A DNA stretch of 23,397 nucleotides, from the IMG/VR virus record IMGVR_UViG_3300044946_000019, positions 1 through 23,397 of that record; one strand, written 5' to 3'. Numbering within the stretch: the stretch's first letter is position 1; each line of letters begins with the position of its first letter. Of this stretch, positions 1-6,466 are shown piece by piece. Source of the stretch: a virus. The notes below the pieces were generated by a model that saw nothing but the letters and a program-made list of their open reading frames with translations, did not search any database and was not told the origin of the DNA. The position numbers and the translations under genes were made by a program.

Positions 1-163
1 CAGTTAGCGAACAGTGCTTTTGCGCCGCACCGATTACGGTTTGCGGTAAGTCATTGATTGCAAAGGGTTTGCTGTACGTCAACACGATTGTCATATGGTA
101 GTTTATCAACATTTCACCCTGTGAATCCGCGCTAAACGAGACTGATTTGCATTTACAGTTAGG

Positions 164-189
164 GTTTACCCTTAGTTTTTCCGGTAAAC
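164..189. repeat. Inverted repeat GTTTACC/GGTAAAC
   Basis: A perfect 7-bp inverted repeat with a 12-base centre. A smaller dyad, AGGGT-TT-ACCCT (162-173), overlaps its left arm. It could be an operator or part of an mRNA hairpin. Nothing in the sequence decides between these. Confidence 0.35.
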
Positions 190-222
190 GCGAATCATTC
201 TCAACTCTGGGGGCCTCGGCAT

Positions 223-237
223 CCCCGCCGGACGGGG
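223..237 (+). terminator. Possible weak stem-loop terminator
   Basis: A 5-bp GC stem (CCCCG/CGGGG, loop CCGGA) is followed after a short gap by TGATAAATTTT. The stem is strong but short, and the T tract is displaced and interrupted. It may end transcription coming from upstream of the window. This is a weak call. Confidence 0.25.
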
Positions 238-297
238 TGATAAATTTTGGACCCTTGTCTCCCAATCCGCGATTCCTGAAACACTGATAAGAAGATG

Positions 298-306
298 TGA
301 TATACT
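298..306 (+). promoter_or_regulatory. Extended -10 promoter inside a palindrome
   Basis: TG-A-TATACT matches the extended -10 pattern (TGnTATAAT) with one mismatch in the hexamer. The -35 region about 17 bp upstream (GAAACA, 278-283) is poor, as is usual for extended -10 promoters. The element lies within nested inverted repeats: outer arms CTGATAA (284-290) and TTATCAG (314-320), inner arms TGTGA (296-300) and TCACA (309-313). A repressor bound there would cover the -10. Transcription would start close to the ribosome-binding site of the HNH gene at 330. Confidence 0.5.
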
Positions 307-329
307 TGTCACATTATCAGGAGAGTGAA

Positions 330-863
330 ATGGAAATCTGGCGCGACATCCCCGGCTACATTGGTTTCTACCAGGTGAGCGACGAAGGGCGGGTGCGGAC
401 TTTGGACCGGAACGTTCATCCGGATATGATCCTCAGCGGCATGCGGATACCGAAGAGCGGCGGGGGTATCCGTCCTCTGAATCCCGGCTACGCGGGCCGC
501 CTCGGGATCATCCTGTGCGCCTACGGGAAAACCAAACGGTTTCAGGTACACCGCCTGGTGCTGATGGCTTTCAAGGGAATTCCGGCAGGCGACCTTGACG
601 GGTTGCACAACGACGGGGACCACTTGAACAACCGGCTGGGCAATCTCCGTTGGGGAACGCACACCGACAACATGCGGGACAAGGTGGCGCACGGTACGCA
701 GACGCGCGGTGAAACGCATCCGATAGCCAAGCTGACCGAAGACGATGTGCGGGCAATCCGGGCTTCCCGGGAAACTACCCGCGCCTTGGGTGAGCAATAC
801 GGCGTGAGCCAGGTCGCCATCGTGTTTATCAAAAACCGCAAGACCTGGAAGCACGTGGCATAA
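330..863 (+). CDS. NUMOD4-HNH homing endonuclease
   Basis: A 177-residue free-standing HNH endonuclease, expected to nick or cut DNA at a specific site and spread its own gene. Residues 1-27 (EIWRDIPGY, YQVSDEGRVRTL) match the NUMOD4 DNA-binding motif. The HNH core covers residues 70-115, with H74 in VHRLVLMAF, H93 in GLHNDGDHLNN and N105 in NLRWGTHTDNM. Residues 133-177 (KLTEDDVRAIR to TWKHV) look like a helix-turn-helix module. The ATG at 330 is preferred over the in-frame GTG at 297 because a GGAG-type site (about 320-325) sits in front of it and the family usually begins at the NUMOD4 tryptophan motif. It lies directly ahead of the terminase genes, a common place for phage homing endonucleases. 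No split or intein host gene is visible. Confidence 0.88.
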   Translation: MEIWRDIPGYIGFYQVSDEGRVRTLDRNVHPDMILSGMRIPKSGGGIRPLNPGYAGRLGIILCAYGKTKRFQVHRLVLMAFKGIPAGDLDGLHNDGDHLNNRLGNLRWGTHTDNMRDKVAHGTQTRGETHPIAKLTEDDVRAIRASRETTRALGEQYGVSQVAIVFIKNRKTWKHVA

Positions 864-885
864 TCGCGCGGACAGGAGAGACGCC

Positions 886-1008
886 ATGACGAAACAGCCC
901 TTCACCCACAAGCCGAATTCGCCCAGGAATCCGAAGCCTGCGAAGCGCGAACAGCACGGCGAGAAGATCCAGCCGCAGCGCACACTGGCTGGGCGGAAGA
1001 CGAAGTGA
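886..1008 (+). CDS. Small basic protein before terminase
   Basis: A 40-residue ORF with a good ribosome-binding site (AGGAGAG about 874-880) 5-6 bases before its ATG. Its last codons overlap the terminase start by GTGA (1005-1008), typical of translational coupling. The product is rich in Lys, Arg, Pro and Gln, without hydrophobic segments, and is probably disordered. It is far too short for a normal terminase small subunit. I recognise no family. It resembles in composition the small basic ORFs after the terminase gene. Function is unknown. Confidence 0.55.
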   Translation: MTKQPFTHKPNSPRNPKPAKREQHGEKIQPQRTLAGRKTK

Positions 1009-3008
1009 GTTTCAACGCAGCAGCAACACTCCGGGTCATATCGGAAGACCGCGCACTGGCAAGCGCGATGGTGTTCCCGCACCGGCATCCGAAAGCCAGC
1101 CCTCCGTTTCACATCGAAATCATGGACGCATGGGGTGCGAAAGATGAGTACGTCCTGGTGGAGGCTTTTCGCGGCGCGGGAAAATCCACCTTGTCGGAAG
1201 AATTCCTGCTGGTCGAAGCGTGCTTTGGTAATTTCCAGTACGCGCTGATCATCGGCGAGACGTACACGAAAGCCTGCCAGCGGCTTGAAGCGATCAAGCA
1301 TGAAGCGGCGAAGAACACAAAGATCCTGGCCCTTTTCGGCAAGATTGCGAAAGTAGCCGGACGCCTGTGGAACGAGCATCAGTTCGAGCTGCCGAACGGC
1401 GTGCTGCTTGAGGCGCACGGGTGGGAGGAAGAGCTACGGGGTTTCAAGTGGCACGACTGGCGTCCGGACCGCGCGTATCTCGATGACATTGAGAACGAAG
1501 GTATGGTCAAGGACAAGGCCGCAGTGGATGCGACCATGCGCAAGCTTTATCTTCAGCTCGCACCCGCAATGGATGAGGAAAAACGCAGGTTAAGGGTTAC
1601 TCAGACCCCGCTGGCCGAAGACTGCCTCGTAGCCCGGTTAAGGGCGAACCCCGACTGGACGTGTCTGAGGGTACCGATCTGCAACGGGGATATCGACGAC
1701 CCGAAGACGGTTGCCGCATGGCCGGGACTATTCCCGATGGACGTGGTGAGGAAGAAGCGCGACGAGGCGGAACGCGCGGGCCAGCTCCGGGGTTTCCTCC
1801 AGGAGTACATGCTGATGGCGATCGGTAGCCAGGACAAGCCTTTTGAAGCGGAACACATCCATGAAATCGCAATCGATCCTGCGCCGTGGCTTCCGAAGAC
1901 TCTGGTGGTTGATCCTGCCCGCACTGCTAACGTGGGCAGTTCTGACCGGACGGGCCGAGTGGTTCTTTCTCGGCTCGCCACCCGCATCTACGTGCATGCA
2001 AGCTCAGGGGAGTACTGGAAGCCTGACGAAATAATCCGGGATGCGTTTTCCACAAGTGCCCGTTTCGATGGCGCTACCGTGGCGATAGAGAAGAATTCGC
2101 TGGACGAGTGGTTGCTGCAACCGATGCGCGCGGAGATGCTCAGAAGGGGCGAGAGTCTGCCGCTGAAGGCGATTCAGGCACCGCAGGACCGGAGCAAGGA
2201 ACAGTTCATCATGGGCCTGCAGCCCTTCTTCGAAGCAGGGGATATCGTACTGGTCGGCGGGCGCGGCGCGCATCCGCAACTGGTCGCGGAGATCCTGAAC
2301 TTCCCGTCGGGCAAGCGGGACATTCTCAACGCGCTCGCATACGCCCAGCGGGTATTCTCGGGGACAGTCGTGTATGAAGACTTTGGGCCGCACAATCTCA
2401 CAAGCGAATACGAGCCTTCGGCGCGGCATGCGCTTGCTCTGTGTTTTAACGCCAGCGGCGCTGAGACTGCTGCTGTGCTGGTTGCTGTGGAAGGCGAGCG
2501 GATGGTTGCCGTTGCCGACTGGATTTCGCCAGTCCCTCCTGCGCAGGCTGTCCCGGACGTTATGGCGCTCACTAGAGCGGCTTTCCCGCGCGCGAAGCTG
2601 ACGTGCTGGCTCCCGGCTGACGTGATGGACCAGCAGGACCGCATGCCGCTGATGGCGGCGTTGCGCGCGGCAGGCCTGCAACCGATGCGCGGCGCTTACG
2701 CGAGTCTCGCGCGCGGTTGCCTGTCGCCGATGATCCGTACCGAGATGAAGGGCCGGCGGCTGTTCCTCGTAGACTCAAACGCGCGGCACACGATGAACGC
2801 CATGGCGGGCGGCTACAACTGGCCGGTCATGAAGAACGGCCAGCAGAACACGGAACCGGAGCGCGGGCCGCACCGCACGCTGATGGAGGGGCTGGAATCG
2901 GCGGCTTACGTTATAACATCGCAGGCTGGCAATTCGTTGCCAGATGAGTTACATTCGGCGAGAAACCCTCAGGGTGCCCAATACTTTACCTCTCTCCCAA
3001 GGAGATAG
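1005..3008 (+). CDS. terL: Terminase large subunit
   Basis: Motor and nuclease of DNA packaging: it pumps genome into the prohead through the portal and cuts the concatemer. The 667-residue product has a Walker A motif FRGAGKST (residues 55-62), a Walker B motif YLDDIE (158-163) and an RNase H-fold nuclease whose acidic residues appear to be D303 (VVDPAR), E362 (VAIEKN) and D439 (KRDILNALAYA). The arrangement resembles the T7 gp19-like group, where about 590 residues is usual. The extra length lies at the C-terminus: residues about 474-637 look like a second RNase H-like unit lacking the first acidic residue (see findings). Translation starts at GTG 1005, overlapping the preceding small ORF by four bases. 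The next gene follows after two bases, with its AAGGAG site inside the end of this gene. No small-subunit gene is visible in the window. Confidence 0.93.
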   Translation: MSFNAAATLRVISEDRALASAMVFPHRHPKASPPFHIEIMDAWGAKDEYVLVEAFRGAGKSTLSEEFLLVEACFGNFQYALIIGETYTKACQRLEAIKHEAAKNTKILALFGKIAKVAGRLWNEHQFELPNGVLLEAHGWEEELRGFKWHDWRPDRAYLDDIENEGMVKDKAAVDATMRKLYLQLAPAMDEEKRRLRVTQTPLAEDCLVARLRANPDWTCLRVPICNGDIDDPKTVAAWPGLFPMDVVRKKRDEAERAGQLRGFLQEYMLMAIGSQDKPFEAEHIHEIAIDPAPWLPKTLVVDPARTANVGSSDRTGRVVLSRLATRIYVHASSGEYWKPDEIIRDAFSTSARFDGATVAIEKNSLDEWLLQPMRAEMLRRGESLPLKAIQAPQDRSKEQFIMGLQPFFEAGDIVLVGGRGAHPQLVAEILNFPSGKRDILNALAYAQRVFSGTVVYEDFGPHNLTSEYEPSARHALALCFNASGAETAAVLVAVEGERMVAVADWISPVPPAQAVPDVMALTRAAFPRAKLTCWLPADVMDQQDRMPLMAALRAAGLQPMRGAYASLARGCLSPMIRTEMKGRRLFLVDSNARHTMNAMAGGYNWPVMKNGQQNTEPERGPHRTLMEGLESAAYVITSQAGNSLPDELHSARNPQGAQYFTSLPRR

Positions 3009-3010
3009 CC

Positions 3011-3172
3011 ATGGCCGTGTCCCGTACAATCGTTCCGAAAGCCCCCTCGCAAAACCCGGTTGACTTCTACAAGGGCGTCCAGCAGGGCGGCGCGGAAGGC
3101 AAGCCCACCAAGGTTGGCGAGAAGCTGACCGGCGGCCCGATGCGTGAAGTCATGCGCCGTAAGGGGCTGTAA
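3011..3172 (+). CDS. Small protein, unknown function
   Basis: A 53-residue ORF two bases after the terminase stop, with AAGGAG at about 2999-3004 ahead of its ATG. The product is basic, and its C-terminal part (GEKLTGGPMREVMRRKGL) could form a short helix. No signal peptide, membrane segment or known domain is visible. Its stop TAA is directly followed by the GTG of the next small ORF, so the cluster is likely translated as a coupled unit. I recognise no family. Confidence 0.6.
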   Translation: MAVSRTIVPKAPSQNPVDFYKGVQQGGAEGKPTKVGEKLTGGPMREVMRRKGL

Positions 3173-3319
3173 GTGGAAGGCAAGAAAGGGCGGATGAGCC
3201 GGGTCTACACCGCCCCCGGCAAGAAAGCTCCGGAAGCTGCGATCAAGAATGGCGGCAAGTCGAAAGACCCCGCCATGAAGCACAGCAAGCCGCCGAAAAC
3301 GCCGAAGATGGGCGGCTGA
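3173..3319 (+). CDS. Lys/Pro/Gly-rich small protein
   Basis: A 48-residue product if started at GTG 3173, which abuts the previous stop and has AAGGGG upstream. An internal ATG at 3194 preceded by AAGAAAGGG is an alternative start giving 41 residues. The sequence is strongly basic and low in complexity (PGKKAP, GGKSKD, SKPPKTPKMGG), hence probably disordered. It shares this style, including PGK and GGK patterns, with its neighbours. No family is recognised. Confidence 0.5.
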   Translation: MEGKKGRMSRVYTAPGKKAPEAAIKNGGKSKDPAMKHSKPPKTPKMGG

Positions 3320-3320
3320 C

Positions 3321-3473
3321 GTGGCGCACCGCGAGGCGAAGGAGCCCAACAGCCAGTCCGGAGCGCGCGACGTGCGCAAGACCCCCGGCAAGGGCTCGAA
3401 GCTCCCGCCCATGCCCGGCGGCAAGATGACCGCGTTCCACGCGGACAAGAAGCGTAAGGCGAGGTCGAAATGA
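3321..3473 (+). CDS. Lys/Arg-rich small protein
   Basis: A 50-residue ORF starting at GTG 3321, one base after the preceding stop, and overlapping the next gene by ATGA (3470-3473). It is highly basic, with Pro-Gly-Gly-Lys motifs (KTPGKGSKLP, PMPGGKM) and a Lys/Arg-rich tail (ADKKRKARSK). A ribosome-binding site is not obvious, so translation probably depends on coupling. Function is unknown. Confidence 0.5.
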   Translation: MAHREAKEPNSQSGARDVRKTPGKGSKLPPMPGGKMTAFHADKKRKARSK

Positions 3474-3691
3474 AAGTATCGAAAAAGGATCGCGCCGGCA
3501 ACAACGGGCGCAACTGGTCGGAATCCGTCGAACTGCGCCACGGGGTACCGTGGGGCGGCAAGAAGACGGATACGACCTTTGGCCGGACTTCGAAGAAGCC
3601 GGAAGAGGACGACCGTCCGAAGCGCACGCCGGGTGACCGGAACACAGGTAGCAGCCTTGCGCGCAAGTTGGCCGGAAAGGTGATCGGATGA
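3470..3691 (+). CDS. Basic small protein, unknown function
   Basis: A 73-residue ORF linked to both neighbours by ATGA overlaps (3470-3473 and 3688-3691). The composition is rich in Lys, Arg, Gly and Asp, with a central segment WSESVELRHGVPWGGKK and a helix-prone end (SSLARKLAGKVIG). No membrane segment or recognised domain. Its coupled position between terminase and portal suggests late expression with the packaging genes. The role is unknown. Confidence 0.6.
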   Translation: MKVSKKDRAGNNGRNWSESVELRHGVPWGGKKTDTTFGRTSKKPEEDDRPKRTPGDRNTGSSLARKLAGKVIG

Positions 3692-3957
3692 ACTTTACGC
3701 ACGAAGCGAATCCGGTTCGCGTCTACGCGCGGCAGATCGTAAAAAAGATCCCGGTATTCGGAAAGGATCTTCCGCCCACGCAACATGGCTGGCATTTCGA
3801 ATTTGTGGAAGCTGACACAGACAAGTGGTGTTCGTTCACGGACCCGATGCTCGCACGCTACGTGCCGGAAGTTGGCGACTATCTGGTGACGCAGGAAGAC
3901 GGTTACGAGTACTTCAATCCGAAAGACGTATTCGAACGGAAGTATCACTCCATCTGA
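3688..3957 (+). CDS. Hypothetical protein, PGDY-like fold
   Basis: An 89-residue protein coupled by ATGA to the gene before it and sharing one base (TGATG) with the portal start. Unlike the preceding four small products it has a globular-looking sequence: aromatic-rich, with YVPEVGDYLVTQEDGYEYFNPKDVFERKY near the end broken here as GDYLVTQ and YFNPKDVFERKY. This resembles small phage proteins in which a Pro-x-x-Gly-Asp-Tyr-Leu-Val motif is followed by a Lys-Asp-x-Phe segment. I cannot assign a function. Confidence 0.65.
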   Translation: MNFTHEANPVRVYARQIVKKIPVFGKDLPPTQHGWHFEFVEADTDKWCSFTDPMLARYVPEVGDYLVTQEDGYEYFNPKDVFERKYHSI

Positions 3958-6140
3958 TGGCCAAAAAGAAAGAAGAGAAGAAAAAGGATGAGCCCGTAAT
4001 CGAGACAGTCGATTCACGGGCTATCGACGCTGAGCGCACCGGCGAAGAAATCGAAAACTGGGCTGAAGACATGGGCTCTGATGCCTATATCGACGCGGCC
4101 AAGCTCTACCCGAAGATCCAGAAGTGCTACGAAAACAAGCAGCAACAGTCCGATCGCGTCGAAGAGTATTGGAATATTTTTAACGCAATACCCGACGAGA
4201 ACCAGCAATACACCGGCAACAGTCAGTGCTACATCCCGGCGGTAAGGGATGCCATCACTGCGCGGTGTAAGCGCACCCTGGCTACGCTTTTCCCGGCGAA
4301 TTATAAGCACGTCGATGCGGTCGGCCCGAGCAACACGACCCCGTTTCCGACATTGGCCTTGCTAGAGCACTACATTCGCAAGACGAACCTGAAGGACATC
4401 GTTCGCGCGGATCTGCTCTCCGGCGACGTGACCGGCCAGTGGGCGCTGTACGTGGACTGGATGCGCACGACGCGGCGTATCACGGAACTGGTCAAGAAAC
4501 CGCCGATCCTTGAAAGCGATGATGGGATCGAAGCGGAAGACGTGACCGTTGAGGAAGAGTGGGACGTCGAGGAAAAGGAAATCGTAGACGAGATGCCGGA
4601 TATCTCGCCGATGGCGGTTGACGACCTGGCTGTCTACCCCCCAACCGTGAACGACATTGAGCGAGCGACTGCCACGGCAGTACGCCTGCGCCTGTCGAAA
4701 GAATCCGTCCAGCAGTTCATTGACGAAGGCGTCTTCGTCGGTTGGAATGCGAAAGAAATCATGGACAACCTGAACGAGCCGGATGGCGGTCGTCAGAAGC
4801 GTGTCCCTAACAAGCGCCGCACGGCGGACGCCGGCGTGCGCACCGAAGGCACGTACAAGTACGCGCTGATTTATGAGGCTCACACGAACCTCGAACTGGA
4901 AGAAGGCAAAGGGAAAGAGCCCTGCTTCGTCTACTACGCCGGGCCGGAAGTCATCCTGGGCATCATCCGCAATCCGTTCTGGTCGAAGAAACGTCCGATC
5001 ATCACGGCTCCAGTTGAGCGCATCCAGGGGACGATCTACGGCATCTCGCGCGTCGAGCCAGTCAAATATCTGCAGTGGAACTTGAACGACATGTGGAATA
5101 TGGGCCAGGACAGCGCGCAGTACGCGCTGCTGCCTATCGTCATGACGGACCCGCTCGCGAACCCAAATTACCAGTCCATGGTGATGGGTCTCGCCGCCGT
5201 GTGGCTGACAAATCCGCAGAGTACCCAGTTTGCTTCTTTCCCGGCGATCTATAAGGACGCACTGACTATCTGCGGCGCGCTGGAGCAGCGCATTAACCAG
5301 TCCATGGAAGTGAACGACGCCATGCTTGGCAAGATGCCGGCGGGCCGGAAGAATCAGGCGCAGGCCGCAGCGCAAGCCCAGTCGCAGGAGTCAAACATCA
5401 TCGACCATGCAAAGCGCTATGAAGAATGCATGCTGAACCAGCTTCTGGAGCGCATGTTCGAGTTCGACCGCCAGTTCCGCACGAAGGAATTGACTGTGGT
5501 CACGATGGGCGAAGTCGGCGCGCGCGCAAAGCAGGAGGAAATTCCGGTTCAGGCGTTCGGTGAACGCTACTTCTTCCGCTGGTGCGGCACGGCCTACCAG
5601 ACCGGCATGCAGCGCATGCAGCAGATGATTGCATGGATGAACGTGTTGCGCGGCATTCCTCCCCAGCAGCTCGACGGCCGGCGGCTTAACGTTGGCCCGA
5701 TCCTTGAGATGGGAACAGAACAGATCTTCGGCCCGGAAGTCGGGCCGCGTATCCTGATCGATGAGCGTAACCTGTTCCACGTCGAGCCGTCAGACGAAAA
5801 CCTGATGATGCACAACGGTTTGCCGGCGGAAGTCCACCCAGCGGACGACGATCAGCGGCACATCGCGGAGCATATGCGCGGCGCGACACTGACCGGCGAT
5901 CCGGCGGGCCTGTTCCGCGCACACATCCAGCAGCACCAGCAGGCGATGAACGCGAAGATGCAAAAGGCGCTCGGGCCGCCGCAAGGACAACCGGGGCAGC
6001 AGGGCATACCCGGCGGTGCGGGGCCCGGAGTGGCCGGAACACCGCGCCCCGGCGCGCAACCCGGTCAGCCACGCCCGCAAGGGCCGGCAGGCATGATCCA
6101 TCCTGACACCGTAGCCGACCCGGCAATGGGGCCGCGATGA
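3957..6140 (+). CDS. Portal protein
   Basis: A 727-residue protein expected to form the dodecameric ring at one capsid vertex, through which DNA enters and leaves and on which the terminase docks. The identification rests on size, position after the terminase, and segments typical of podoviral portals: an early QCYIPAVRDAITARCKRTLATLFP region, GDVTGQWALYVDW, VEPVKYLQWNLNDMWNMGQD and a helical MLNQLLERMFEFDRQFR stretch. The N-terminus is Lys/Glu-rich, an acidic loop lies at about residues 180-215, and the last 55 or so residues are Gly/Pro/Gln-rich and likely disordered. The ATG at 3957 overlaps the previous stop (TGATG). The frame stays open upstream to 3825, but that part is antiphase with the preceding gene and lacks portal-like sequence. 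Confidence 0.85.
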   Translation: MAKKKEEKKKDEPVIETVDSRAIDAERTGEEIENWAEDMGSDAYIDAAKLYPKIQKCYENKQQQSDRVEEYWNIFNAIPDENQQYTGNSQCYIPAVRDAITARCKRTLATLFPANYKHVDAVGPSNTTPFPTLALLEHYIRKTNLKDIVRADLLSGDVTGQWALYVDWMRTTRRITELVKKPPILESDDGIEAEDVTVEEEWDVEEKEIVDEMPDISPMAVDDLAVYPPTVNDIERATATAVRLRLSKESVQQFIDEGVFVGWNAKEIMDNLNEPDGGRQKRVPNKRRTADAGVRTEGTYKYALIYEAHTNLELEEGKGKEPCFVYYAGPEVILGIIRNPFWSKKRPIITAPVERIQGTIYGISRVEPVKYLQWNLNDMWNMGQDSAQYALLPIVMTDPLANPNYQSMVMGLAAVWLTNPQSTQFASFPAIYKDALTICGALEQRINQSMEVNDAMLGKMPAGRKNQAQAAAQAQSQESNIIDHAKRYEECMLNQLLERMFEFDRQFRTKELTVVTMGEVGARAKQEEIPVQAFGERYFFRWCGTAYQTGMQRMQQMIAWMNVLRGIPPQQLDGRRLNVGPILEMGTEQIFGPEVGPRILIDERNLFHVEPSDENLMMHNGLPAEVHPADDDQRHIAEHMRGATLTGDPAGLFRAHIQQHQQAMNAKMQKALGPPQGQPGQQGIPGGAGPGVAGTPRPGAQPGQPRPQGPAGMIHPDTVADPAMGPR

Positions 6141-6466
6141 TCGCACGCTCGACACTGTGGGGTACGGTCCAGATCGGTGAAGCTTTCCATCTGCTTTCCG
6201 AAATGCAGCAGTGCGCGGTGATCGCGCACGAGCGCGGGCACATCTACCACTACCACGCGTGGAAACGCCTGTGGTGGCTCGTGAGCTTCCAGTGGAAAGG
6301 GTTTTTCGAGCGCTGCGAGGCGCAGGAACTGGAAGCGGATCGGTACGCCGCGCAATGCGGGCATAAGGAAGGGCTCATTTCGTTCCTGACCCGCTGGTCG
6401 CAACCTGTAAAATCAGACGGCTATCCGACTGCGGAACAACGCCTGGAGAATCTGAGCCATGTCTGA
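6137..6466 (+). CDS. Minimal M48-like zinc metallopeptidase
   Basis: A 109-residue protein with the HExxH zinc motif (AHERGH, H31, E32 and H35) and a downstream ELEADRYAA segment (E66, D68) matching the third zinc ligand and following Asp of M48-type peptidases. The later PTAEQRLENL resembles the M48 C-terminal Pro-x-x-x-x-Arg-Ile-x-x-Leu stretch. A tryptophan-rich stretch WKRLWWLVSFQW (42-53) lies between the ligands, where membrane-bound relatives carry a hydrophobic hairpin, so membrane or lipid contact is possible. The start overlaps the portal stop by ATGA, and the end overlaps the fibre start by eight bases. The position in the head cluster makes a role in virion protein processing possible but unproven. 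An alternative is a non-peptidase structural use of the fold. Confidence 0.7.
   Translation: MIARSTLWGTVQIGEAFHLLSEMQQCAVIAHERGHIYHYHAWKRLWWLVSFQWKGFFERCEAQELEADRYAAQCGHKEGLISFLTRWSQPVKSDGYPTAEQRLENLSHV

Larger units (their letters stand above)
1..329. other. Non-coding leader region
   Basis: No convincing gene lies in the first 329 bases. The stretch is richer in A and T than the rest of the window and carries several short dyads: GCAAA/TTTGC around 60-72, GTTTACC/GGTAAAC at 164-170 and 183-189, CCCCG/CGGGG at 223-227 and 233-237, and a nested palindrome at 284-320 over a promoter-like element. It looks like a control region ahead of the late (packaging and virion) genes, possibly also holding the end of an upstream transcription unit. 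That reading is inference; only the repeats and the lack of coding frames are seen directly. Confidence 0.5.

Noticed and set aside
309-1418. A 369-codon minus-strand frame
   Set aside because: It lies opposite the HNH endonuclease and the terminase Walker A region, both supported by motifs. The product has no recognisable sequence.
3825-3956. Upstream extension of the portal reading frame
   Set aside because: The 44 extra codons overlap the preceding gene out of phase and do not look like a portal N-terminus. The ATG at 3957 is coupled by TGATG.
4362-5375. A 337-codon minus-strand frame
   Set aside because: Antisense to the central portal gene, with a composition typical of a reverse reading.
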